A stretch of DNA of 64,000 nt from Bacillus sp. Y1 (GTDB lineage: Bacteria; Bacillota; Bacilli; Bacillales; Cytobacillaceae): assembly GCF_003586445.1 (NCBI RefSeq), contig NZ_CP030028.1, positions 4,106,501 to 4,170,500 on the forward strand. The letters are read 5' to 3'. The position numbers and the translations under genes were made by a program. The notes beneath the pieces are model-generated. The model worked only from the letters and a program-made list of their open reading frames with translations, made no database searches and was not told the origin of the DNA. The stretch's first letter is position 1; each line of letters starts with the position of its first letter. This document shows, one piece after another, positions 46,246 through 53,090 of this stretch.

Positions 46246-46386
46246 TTAATCTAAAGTCACATTTCTCCGTTGAATCGCATAATCAATGATTTTTTTAATC
46301 TCTTCTAACTGTTCACGTGTAGCTTCTTGTTTTATGTACCTTACCGTCTTTTTTATTGTCTTCGGAAACTTATCAATATTCCCCAT
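46246..46386 (-). CDS. small protein between EAR element and epsC, 46 aa
   Basis: Found by reading the epsB-epsC gap. AAGGAG lies upstream of an adjacent GTG-ATG pair; I use the ATG at 46386. The peptide (MGNIDKFPKTIKKTVRYIKQ, EATREQLEEIKKIIDYAIQR, RNVTLD) is charged and fully helical in character. It is placed just after the operon's internal terminator, so it is expressed only on read-through. Not recognised; not SinI. Confidence 0.65.
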   Translation of the reverse strand: MGNIDKFPKTIKKTVRYIKQEATREQLEEIKKIIDYAIQRRNVTLD

Positions 46387-46418
46387 CACTAATCGAACTC
46401 CTTAGGAAAAAAATAAAA

Positions 46419-46460
46419 AACTTAACTATAAGTTTTCTTTGAAAAACGTATAGTTAAGTT
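46419..46460 (-). terminator. internal terminator of the eps operon
   Basis: AACTTAACTATA pairs over 12 bases with TATAGTTAAGTT and is followed on the minus strand by TTTTTTATTTTTTT. It lies after epsB and before the bulk of the eps genes, so expression of these needs read-through. Confidence 0.88.
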
Positions 46461-46482
46461 TTTTATTAAATAAAGGGGCATC

Positions 46483-46586
46483 TAACCCCACCTCACATCA
46501 CACTATCGACGACACGCGTCTAAGGTATTTCACCCACAGCATAACCGAGTGCCTCCGTTGATATAGGTAAGGAGACATCACCTTTA
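46483..46586 (-). ncRNA. putative EAR element (eps-associated antitermination RNA)
   Basis: A structured, GC-richer stretch in the 320-base gap between the epsB and epsC homologues, where B. subtilis has the EAR RNA. On the minus strand it includes AACGGAGGCACTCGGTTATG, CTGTGGGTGAAATACCTTAG and GAGGTGGGGTTAGATGCCCC. A strong terminator follows at once, as expected for a processive-antitermination element. Identification rests on position and the downstream terminator; boundaries are approximate. Confidence 0.72.
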
Positions 46587-46643
46587 AATATTTATTACGA
46601 ACGATAAATTCTTAATCAAGAACACTTAATTTTAAAAAAGAGC

Positions 46644-47306
46644 TTAACTAACTTGGTTAACAATAATTCCAACCAAGGGTGCTTTTGCAAATTCTAGGAC
46701 TTTCTTTGATTCTTGTGCTGCTTCCATCTTTGTCTTTGACTTCTGAACAACCAGAATTACACCATCGCAAAGATTTGCAAGAACCTTTGTGTCTGTGACC
46801 TCAAGCACAGAAGGCGAATCGATAAGGATAAGATCATATAGAGGTTTAATATGTGATAGTAACTCTTTCATTTTCTTCGATTCGAGTAATTCTGCTGGAT
46901 CAAGGGGAATAGCTCCACTCGTTAATATATCTAAATTGTTAATATTACATCTGGTCACCGCTTCACAGAAGGGAGTCTTTTCGTTAAGGACATCTGTTAA
47001 CCCAACCACATTACTCACTTTAAAAAGATGATGAATACTTGGATTTCTTAAGTTTCCATCAATTAATAGTACTTTTTCTCTTTGCTGAGCTACTGATATG
47101 GCAGTATTGGCAATGATTGTTGACTTCCCTTCCCAACGTCCAGGAGAACTAACAACAAGTAAATTGTTTTTCTCATCTTGATTCAAAAAGTGAATATTGG
47201 TTCGTATCGTTCGAAATTGTTCCGAGATGATTGATTCTGGGTTCGAATACGTAATTAAGTTTCTTCTTTTCATATTTTTTAACTGTTTACGTCTCCTAAA
47301 AACCAA
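46644..47306 (-). CDS. epsB: BY-kinase-type tyrosine kinase, ATPase subunit (EpsB homologue)
   Basis: 220 aa from TTG at 47306 (VFRRRKQLKN), since GAGGTG lies six bases upstream and the B. subtilis protein starts similarly. Walker A is SSPGRWEGKSTIIANTAI (GRWEGKST instead of the usual GEGKST), Walker A' is VLLIDGNLRNPSIHHLF and Walker B is LILIDSPSV. RTIRTNIHFL is the oligomerisation motif. The C-terminus ends at VGIIVNQVS and lacks the usual tyrosine cluster. It pairs with the EpsA-type activator and overlaps its gene by 11 bases. Confidence 0.88.
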   Translation of the reverse strand: MVFRRRKQLKNMKRRNLITYSNPESIISEQFRTIRTNIHFLNQDEKNNLLVVSSPGRWEGKSTIIANTAISVAQQREKVLLIDGNLRNPSIHHLFKVSNVVGLTDVLNEKTPFCEAVTRCNINNLDILTSGAIPLDPAELLESKKMKELLSHIKPLYDLILIDSPSVLEVTDTKVLANLCDGVILVVQKSKTKMEAAQESKKVLEFAKAPLVGIIVNQVS

Positions 47307-48015
47307 TAGAATCACCTCGTTCAATTACATTTGTTTTTTTTGTCTTATTAATATTTTTTTTTGACATTATAGAAACACTTCCCAAGATAGGAACTTCTAG
47401 TATATGCTCAACATCTTGTTCTGTTCGAATGGAGTCATCTAGTGAATCAATTAAAAATATTAAGCCAATCCCTATTACTATCCCACCAAAAATCGCTGCC
47501 ATAATAATTTTATTTTGATTGCTTTCATTGATTGGAGCATGATTGATCTGAGCATCCGATAAAACTCTCACATCATCAAACCCCATTATCTTAGGAATTT
47601 CTTCTATAAAGATTTTGGCAGTAGTGTTTGCAATATCAGCTGCTCGTTCAGCTTCTATGTCTATGACACTTATTTTTACTACTTGTGTATCATCAATACT
47701 TCCAACTTGGATACTTTCTGCTAAAGAATCTGTTGTTCTGTCTAGTCCAAGTTGCTCTATCACCTTTTCTAATACAGTTTTATCCTTAATAATGACCTCA
47801 AGTGTCTTCCTTTGACCAGCATCTGCATTAATAATAATGTTGGTCGAAGAACTATAAAGAAGAGTTGTTTGATTGATTGAACTGTAAAAATAACCAAAAA
47901 TTGCTGCAAGTAACGTTATAATGATCCCGATCCAAGCACGCTTTTTTAAAACACCAAGTATTTCTTTTAGATTTATTTCCTTAGCTATACGTTGATCTGT
48001 TTGGAAGCGTCCCAT
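47296..48015 (-). CDS. epsA: Wzz/YveK-type chain-length regulator (EpsA homologue)
   Basis: 239 aa from the ATG at 48015 (MGRFQTDQRI), five bases after AAGGTGG. Two helices, at about residues 25-45 (AWIGIIITLLAAIFGYFY) and 170-190 (IIMAAIFGGIVIGIGLIF), flank an outside domain. The cytosolic tail (VEHILEVPILGSVSIM) should activate the EpsB kinase. First gene of the eps operon, immediately after the SinR-type operators. Confidence 0.9.
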   Translation of the reverse strand: MGRFQTDQRIAKEINLKEILGVLKKRAWIGIIITLLAAIFGYFYSSINQTTLLYSSSTNIIINADAGQRKTLEVIIKDKTVLEKVIEQLGLDRTTDSLAESIQVGSIDDTQVVKISVIDIEAERAADIANTTAKIFIEEIPKIMGFDDVRVLSDAQINHAPINESNQNKIIMAAIFGGIVIGIGLIFLIDSLDDSIRTEQDVEHILEVPILGSVSIMSKKNINKTKKTNVIERGDSIGF

Positions 48016-48027
48016 ACATACCACCTT

Positions 48028-48058
48028 GTTCTCTTATATTTAGTTCTGAATAAAGAAC
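48028..48058 (-). promoter_or_regulatory. SinR-type operator dyad in the eps leader plus extra half-site
   Basis: GTTCTGA-AT-AAAGAAC at 48043-48058 and a further GTTCTCT at 48028-48034 (plus-strand sequence), just before the epsA ribosome site. Same seven-two-seven geometry as the other dyads; one half-site has two mismatches. Confidence 0.6.
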
Positions 48059-48127
48059 GTAAATGGCAAAAAAATAGATCTCCATCGCGAAATCTCCAAT
48101 TCATCACTAATATTCTTTATATATAAT

Positions 48128-48156
48128 ATATTAGTTCTTTAAAAAGAACAAGTCAA
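48128..48156 (-). promoter_or_regulatory. eps promoter with SinR-type operator filling the spacer
   Basis: -35 TTGACT (48156-48151), 17-base spacer, -10 TAATAT (48133-48128). The spacer contains the perfect half-site dyad GTTCTTTTTAAAGAAC (48149-48134), so a bound repressor would sit between the two promoter boxes. The second dyad is 91 bases downstream. Confidence 0.8.
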
Positions 48157-48189
48157 TAACTTTATTAACTTTTCAATACTTAAATATAC

Positions 48190-49983
48190 CTATAGAGTGG
48201 CTTCTAATTGTTTTCCAAGTAGATGACTAAACAAACCTTTTCTGTCATTAGCTAATTGATTAAATTTTCCAGTTTGTATAATCTTTCCTTGTTCCAAAAC
48301 TATTACTTGATCAGCATTTCTAATGGTTGATAAACGATGTGCAATGACAATGATAGTCATCTTTCCTTTTAGTCTTTCAAGTGACTCCTGTATTTTCCTT
48401 TCATTTTCCGTATCTAATGCGCTTGTAGCTTCATCAAGAACAAGAATGGCTGGCTTACGTAATATTGCTCTTGCCATTACAACTCTTTGTCTTTCACCAC
48501 CTGAAAGTCGAATACCACGATCACCAATGACTGTATCTAATCCCTGTGGCAAACTTTTAACAAAGTCCGCAGAAGCAAACTTAATGGCTTCCCACAACTC
48601 TTCCTCACTTGCCTCCGGACTTGATAATAACAAGTTTTCTCTAATTGTCGTATTAAAAAGAAAAGGGTCCTGTGGAACATAACTAATTGATTGCCTTAAA
48701 GCTAAAACATTAGCCTTTGTTAGGGGCTCATCGTCAATTCTTACTTCTCCTTTTTCAGGTTGATTTAATCCCATGACTAAATCTATTAAGGTACTCTTTC
48801 CAGCACCAGATGGACCAACAATAGCCGTCATGCAATTAGCTTTAAAATAGGTATTTACTCTATTTAAAGCGAAGGTACTTTCCTCTTCGTTATAACGAAA
48901 GAAGATATCTTTACACTCAATTCCACTCTTAATCTGTATCCTTTTTATATTATTGTTTTCAAGGTCATTAAATTCTTTTGCAAGACGTGATTCATTTCGA
49001 AGGTTTATTACGGCCTTTAGTGCAGGAACAATAATTGCAATTTGCTCAAGACTTGATTGGATACCAGTTACACGTGGCCACAACCTAGAAAAAATAACTA
49101 AAATAATCATTAATTGTGCCGCTTGTGCTTCAAAAAGCTGCACAGAAAAGAACGTAAAAACAGCAATTAACACTACAGAAGTAATTTTATAATAAAATTG
49201 TGAAGAAGTTTTTAAGGTGATATACTCCATCTGCTCCACATACATTTTTTGCGTGATTGAGCGAAACCAATTCATTCTTGATTGTTCAAGATAGTTACTT
49301 TTTATTTCTTTCATTCCGTTAAAATTATCTGTAATACCCGCCAGAAAGTTCTTTCCATTTTCAGAAGTTTTACTACCTAGTGCAGTGGATTTTTTAATAA
49401 ATCCTCTTGAAAAGATCGTTAGAACAAAACCGCTTATTATAACAAATGCAGTAATTTCAGGTGATAAAAAGAGAGCAATTCCTATTTGAATCATAGAGAA
49501 AATGATAGCTGTTATAAACTGCAAAAATACATTGGTTCCTGTACTTACTCGTGCTAATTCTGCTGTGATTGTATTAATTAAGTCTGTTTTTCTTTTTTTG
49601 ATATAAAAATCCCAATTCGCCAGTAACAAATCTTGATATACTTCTAGTCTTAAGTGCTTTGCAAATCCATGCTGAATTTTCACGTTCTTAACTGTTACAT
49701 ATCTCTGAATTAAGTTTAAAATAATATTTACAAGCACGAATAAACTCAGAATCATAATTAACCTTATATCTTCTGGAAGCTCATTGAAAGAATTAAATAG
49801 GTTTGATATCGGTATTCCTTGATTATTTATGTTTATTAATCCACTGTAACTAATCAATGGTACTATTAATAACAATCCTAAACCATCTAATAAGCTAACT
49901 AATACCATACCAAAGAGATTAAAATAAAGTTTATTTCCAACATATGAGTATAACTGCTTATAAAAGTATAAGACCTGTTTCAT
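48190..49983 (-). CDS. lasso-peptide ABC exporter
   Basis: 597 aa. Six-helix exporter domain (~residues 10-320) and ATPase with Walker A GPSGAGKSTLIDLV, Q-loop SYVPQDPFLFNTT, signature LSGGERQRVVMARAIL, Walker B ILVLDEATSALD and VIAHRLST. It lacks a peptidase domain, as lasso exporters (D proteins) do, and should give export and self-immunity. Ribosome site GGGGGA. Last gene of the lasso operon. No terminator separates it from the eps promoter, so read-through into eps is possible. Confidence 0.9.
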   Translation of the reverse strand: MKQVLYFYKQLYSYVGNKLYFNLFGMVLVSLLDGLGLLLIVPLISYSGLININNQGIPISNLFNSFNELPEDIRLIMILSLFVLVNIILNLIQRYVTVKNVKIQHGFAKHLRLEVYQDLLLANWDFYIKKRKTDLINTITAELARVSTGTNVFLQFITAIIFSMIQIGIALFLSPEITAFVIISGFVLTIFSRGFIKKSTALGSKTSENGKNFLAGITDNFNGMKEIKSNYLEQSRMNWFRSITQKMYVEQMEYITLKTSSQFYYKITSVVLIAVFTFFSVQLFEAQAAQLMIILVIFSRLWPRVTGIQSSLEQIAIIVPALKAVINLRNESRLAKEFNDLENNNIKRIQIKSGIECKDIFFRYNEEESTFALNRVNTYFKANCMTAIVGPSGAGKSTLIDLVMGLNQPEKGEVRIDDEPLTKANVLALRQSISYVPQDPFLFNTTIRENLLLSSPEASEEELWEAIKFASADFVKSLPQGLDTVIGDRGIRLSGGERQRVVMARAILRKPAILVLDEATSALDTENERKIQESLERLKGKMTIIVIAHRLSTIRNADQVIVLEQGKIIQTGKFNQLANDRKGLFSHLLGKQLEATL

Positions 49984-49994
49984 TTTAAATCCCC

Positions 49995-51170
49995 CTAGGA
50001 TAAAACATGTTTACTCTTTCTTTTCCATAACAATAAAAATGGTCTAAGAGGAAAGTACAGAAAATGCAATTTTTTTGGTAACGGCAATATTTCGGCATCA
50101 GTGTAAAATGGGTGTAGGATACTTAGTAAGTGAAGTACTTTTTGCTGTGTAGACATTAACGAGAATAAATGTCTTGCGTGAAACTTTGAAATCCCTATCG
50201 GTAATGGTTCGTTATGTAAACTCACCATCCGCTCTAGATAAAACACTGCATCTTGTGCCAATTGTATCGACTGTCTCTTAGATGTTAATTCTTTTACTTC
50301 ATTAGGGATCTCTGTATTAAAAAGGGAATTTGAAAGGATTAGTGATTGTCCGGCAAGTTTTGCCGATTGAAAACTATGAAGGTTTTTATTAATTCCTCCC
50401 CAATCCAATTCTTTATCTAGTATTTTGTGGATGTCCATAAGCCATCGTAACCTAGACCAACCATGACGTGCACCATGAGTGACTAAAAAATAGAATAAAT
50501 CTTCCACACCTAAGTAATGTATCGGTTTATCCTTTAATACAAATTGTCTGCTACGTTTCCATAAATCCTCAAACATTGGTTCTTTACTTGGGGCTGGATT
50601 TAGTCTCCAATGTATTTCCACTTTTGTTCCTTTCTCTCTGTGAAAATATGTAAAATGATGGTGTCTCCATTTCCAATCACCTAATAAAGTTTTTATATAT
50701 TCATCCTTCTTGTACCCTAGTTGTATAAGTAGGTTGTCAACTGCTTGGAGGTCACGAAAAGGTACCAGTACATCTAAATCCCCACAGGTTCTACTTGATA
50801 GATCTTCATAAAGGTCTTTTGCAAGGAGAGGACCTTTTAAAAAAAGTGCAGATATTTCATTACTTTGTAATACTATATTAAGTTCTTCCATTTCACCAAA
50901 GAGAGATAGCATACGAAAAGTGTTTTTTTCATAGGAACTTTTTAGTTGTTGAATAACACTTGAAGGAATCCACTGATTCTTTTCTTTGTGTATTTTTTTA
51001 TAAAGAATTGGATAGAGGCGATGATGAAAAGCAAGTTGTAAAAAGTGATTCCAATCAATGTCAATATTTTTGTATCTATTTGTTGTATCTACGTTATTGT
51101 TTAGGAGATCTAAGAGTAAGTTTAATTCTATTGGTAATGTCGATAAGTTAAGTCCCTTTAAGTTTCTCAT
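49995..51170 (-). CDS. nucleotidyltransferase-family lasso tailoring enzyme
   Basis: 391 aa from the ATG at 51170 (MRNLKGLNLS) with AAAGGGGA upstream; overlaps the B2 gene by 23 bases. Active-site motif SSRTCGDLDVLVPFRDLQAV, preceded by ALFLKGPLLAKDLYEDL; then TKVEIHWRLNPAPSK and THGARHGWSRLRWLMDI. The family (NTP_transf_5) recurs in Bacillaceae lasso operons with a kinase; from memory, in the pseudomycoidin pathway the corresponding protein is tied to further modification of the phosphorylated peptide. The exact reaction is not deducible. A shorter homologue is in the other RiPP operon. Confidence 0.82.
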   Translation of the reverse strand: MRNLKGLNLSTLPIELNLLLDLLNNNVDTTNRYKNIDIDWNHFLQLAFHHRLYPILYKKIHKEKNQWIPSSVIQQLKSSYEKNTFRMLSLFGEMEELNIVLQSNEISALFLKGPLLAKDLYEDLSSRTCGDLDVLVPFRDLQAVDNLLIQLGYKKDEYIKTLLGDWKWRHHHFTYFHREKGTKVEIHWRLNPAPSKEPMFEDLWKRSRQFVLKDKPIHYLGVEDLFYFLVTHGARHGWSRLRWLMDIHKILDKELDWGGINKNLHSFQSAKLAGQSLILSNSLFNTEIPNEVKELTSKRQSIQLAQDAVFYLERMVSLHNEPLPIGISKFHARHLFSLMSTQQKVLHLLSILHPFYTDAEILPLPKKLHFLYFPLRPFLLLWKRKSKHVLS

Positions 51171-51639
51171 TTCTTTCCCCTTTTTCACTTCCAGTTCTCT
51201 TAGCAAACATACTTACGACTGTAAATCTCTTCATCTCTTCAACCCCCGAAATATACAAGGGACCACTTCGTAACCAAGCATGTGCAATAAGTTTGCCATC
51301 ATTTTCTCTTGCAGTACCAAGATAAAGTGTACTATCAATATCTCTTCTCTCAAGCATCTTCATTCCTGCGATTGCCTTTACCAGACATTGACTCTCCCAA
51401 AACGTATACTTACTCATAATATGAATGGCACTAGAGATATTTTTAATCATTTGTTTTTCATCTTCAATAAAGTCATAGGAAGTTTCCGACATTTGTTCCC
51501 CTAAAATTGGAGCAATATCAGAGAAACGCTTCATCTTAAGAAATCTTGCCCAACCTAAAAGAATGAATGCCTCGAGAAACAACAACTGTGTAATTAAACC
51601 CAACCGAAAAAAAGTACTACATTTAGAAATTATTCTCAT
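51148..51639 (-). CDS. lasso leader peptidase (B2, transglutaminase-like)
   Basis: 163 aa. Catalytic Cys in FWESQCLVKAIAGMKMLERR and His in GKLIAHAWLRSGPLYISG. The third (Asp) position expected about 12 residues after the His is Ser/Gly here, which may be normal for this subfamily. The N-terminal part has a hydrophobic stretch (ITQLLFLEAFILLGWARFL). It cleaves the leader after the conserved Thr-Met, with the B1 protein presenting the substrate. 28 bases after the B1 gene. Confidence 0.88.
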   Translation of the reverse strand: MRIISKCSTFFRLGLITQLLFLEAFILLGWARFLKMKRFSDIAPILGEQMSETSYDFIEDEKQMIKNISSAIHIMSKYTFWESQCLVKAIAGMKMLERRDIDSTLYLGTARENDGKLIAHAWLRSGPLYISGVEEMKRFTVVSMFAKRTGSEKGERNEKLKGT

Positions 51640-51667
51640 ACTAATAGACCTCTGCTCCTAAAGTAAC

Positions 51668-51958
51668 TTAGGTCAATTCAATTAACTCTTCTTTTAATAA
51701 ATGATTCAAAAATTGAATAGCTTGTGTTTCACAATCGACCCTTTCAACCTGATAGATTTCGATCAGTTTTTCAATTAACTCATTTACTTCAAAAGTTGGA
51801 TCTATTATTTCCCAAATAATCCCACCACTTTCACCAAGATTATAATACTTGCCATTCTTTACACTTAACATTACTTTCTCTCCACCCATATCACTTACAA
51901 TATTTCCTTCAACTTTCTTGACTCTATCTTTTAAAGTAACACCTTTTTGGGTTAACAT
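51668..51958 (-). CDS. lasso leader-recognition protein (B1, PqqD-like RRE)
   Basis: 96 aa. Ribosome site AAAGGAGTGA overlaps the end of the kinase gene. PqqD-like fold: NIVSDMGGEKVMLSVKNGKY, YNLGESGGIIWEIID and the C-terminal helices QAIQFLNHLLKEELIEL. YYNLGESGGIIW is typical of lasso B1 proteins. It binds the leader motif WQTPEL of the precursor and recruits B2. Confidence 0.9.
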   Translation of the reverse strand: MLTQKGVTLKDRVKKVEGNIVSDMGGEKVMLSVKNGKYYNLGESGGIIWEIIDPTFEVNELIEKLIEIYQVERVDCETQAIQFLNHLLKEELIELT

Positions 51959-51964
51959 ATCACT

Positions 51965-52882
51965 TCACTCCTTTTGTGCGACCTCTAAAATTAAATCCGA
52001 TAATTCCTTAGTGGTAAACCGACTTTCGGGACGAGTTAACTGGTACATCATGGTAGAATTAGCTAATGTAGTTGTAATATTGAAATGCCACTCTAGTAAG
52101 TCAAGCCGTTCAACTAGGAAACTACGAAATGTATGTTCAAAGAGTTTTTTTATTTGTTCAAGTTTGTTTAAAGGGCGTAAAGTAACTTCTTCCGCGCCGG
52201 TCACAAGTTCAAATATCCCAGCTAACGGTATCTGTTCATCATAGAATTTAGAATGTAAGGGGATTAAAAATTTGTTTTCCCTATCGAATATAGGTTGATA
52301 TTGATCTGAACTAACTTTTAAAGCATCAAGGCTCTCCTTCCAAAGTTTTTGTTGAGGGTAAGAGGGTAAAACCATCGGAATTCCACTTTCTAGAGTGACT
52401 GGAATGATATCGTCAGTTAATAGTCGGTAGCCTTGATTTAATAATGTAGCAGCCAATGTAGATTTACCTGCTCCCGATTCTCCAACAACTCCATAAGCTT
52501 TCTTATTAATTTCTACAACACTACCATGAAGTGGTATTATCTTTCTTTGTAACAACAAAGCCCCCATGCAAGTACCTAACAAATATAAACGAATTTGATT
52601 TTCCTTTATACTCCCTATTGGAGTGCAGATTATTTTACTTCCAGATTCAATAGAAAAATAAGCTATGTTTGGAACTCTTATAAATACTTTTTTATCTTTA
52701 ACAATACAAAAAAGACTTGATTCTTTAAAGACTTCACGTAATTTTGACGAATAATCAAAACGAATTATAATATCTATATCCCCGTACTTTTCTGTAACTT
52801 GCGTTAGTTCTGGGAAGTATATATCACTAATAATATTTAGACCAAATGCTCTGTACATAATTTGAGTCGTTAATTGTTCCAT
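51965..52882 (-). CDS. lasso-peptide kinase (HPrK-like)
   Basis: 305 aa from ATG 52882 (MEQLTTQIMYRAFGLNIISD); the longer frame from 52936 would run through the attenuator hairpin, so I reject it. P-loop AYGVVGESGAGKSTLAATLL, then YRLLTDDIIPVTLE with the HPrK-like Asp pair. Members phosphorylate the C-terminal Ser of paeninodin-type peptides; the precursor here ends in Tyr-Ser, which fits. N-terminal YRAFGLNI...LPEL is typical of these kinases. First gene after the precursor. Confidence 0.88.
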   Translation of the reverse strand: MEQLTTQIMYRAFGLNIISDIYFPELTQVTEKYGDIDIIIRFDYSSKLREVFKESSLFCIVKDKKVFIRVPNIAYFSIESGSKIICTPIGSIKENQIRLYLLGTCMGALLLQRKIIPLHGSVVEINKKAYGVVGESGAGKSTLAATLLNQGYRLLTDDIIPVTLESGIPMVLPSYPQQKLWKESLDALKVSSDQYQPIFDRENKFLIPLHSKFYDEQIPLAGIFELVTGAEEVTLRPLNKLEQIKKLFEHTFRSFLVERLDLLEWHFNITTTLANSTMMYQLTRPESRFTTKELSDLILEVAQKE

Positions 52883-52913
52883 AGTCCCCCCAATAAAATG
52901 AAACTTGAGAAAA

Positions 52914-52933
52914 GCCCTTATGCCAATAAGGGC
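52914..52933 (-). terminator. attenuator hairpin between lasso precursor and kinase genes
   Basis: GCCCTTAT-TGGC-ATAAGGGC, eight perfect pairs, followed on the minus strand by TTTTCTC. It should limit transcription of the downstream enzymes relative to the precursor. Confidence 0.8.
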
Positions 52934-52959
52934 CACCCCAATTACTTCGTTAAATAAAA

Positions 52960-53085
52960 TTAGCTGTAATGTACCACTTCATCTACATCTGGTTGACTTG
53001 CATCTGGAGTTTTAATTCCAGGTCCAGCCATTGTCATATTTACATCAAGAACTTGTAGTTCTGGAGTTTGCCATTCCTTTTTCAT
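52960..53085 (-). CDS. paeninodin-type lasso peptide precursor, 41 aa
   Basis: Ribosome site GGGAGGTGA overlaps the cyclase stop codon. The leader is MKKEWQTPELQVLDVNMTM (19 aa), with WQTPEL in place of the YxxPxL recognition motif and the conserved Thr at position -2. The 22-residue core begins AGPGIKTPD and continues ASQPDVDEVVHYS. Ala1 to Asp9 would give a nine-residue macrolactam ring, and the terminal Ser22 is the expected phosphorylation site. The pattern AGPG...PDA.QPD...VHY.S is that of paeninodin as I remember it. Too short to appear among longer frames. Confidence 0.93.
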   Translation of the reverse strand: MKKEWQTPELQVLDVNMTMAGPGIKTPDASQPDVDEVVHYS

Positions 53086-53090
53086 ATTTC

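Noticed and set aside
46608..46623. ATTCTTA-AT-CAAGAAC near the end of epsB
   Set aside because: Three mismatches to the dyad and inside the operon, not near a promoter.
51280..51504. Plus-strand frames inside the lasso genes and many similar frames elsewhere
   Set aside because: No ribosome sites, antisense to well-supported genes, unrelated to known families; treated as shadows.
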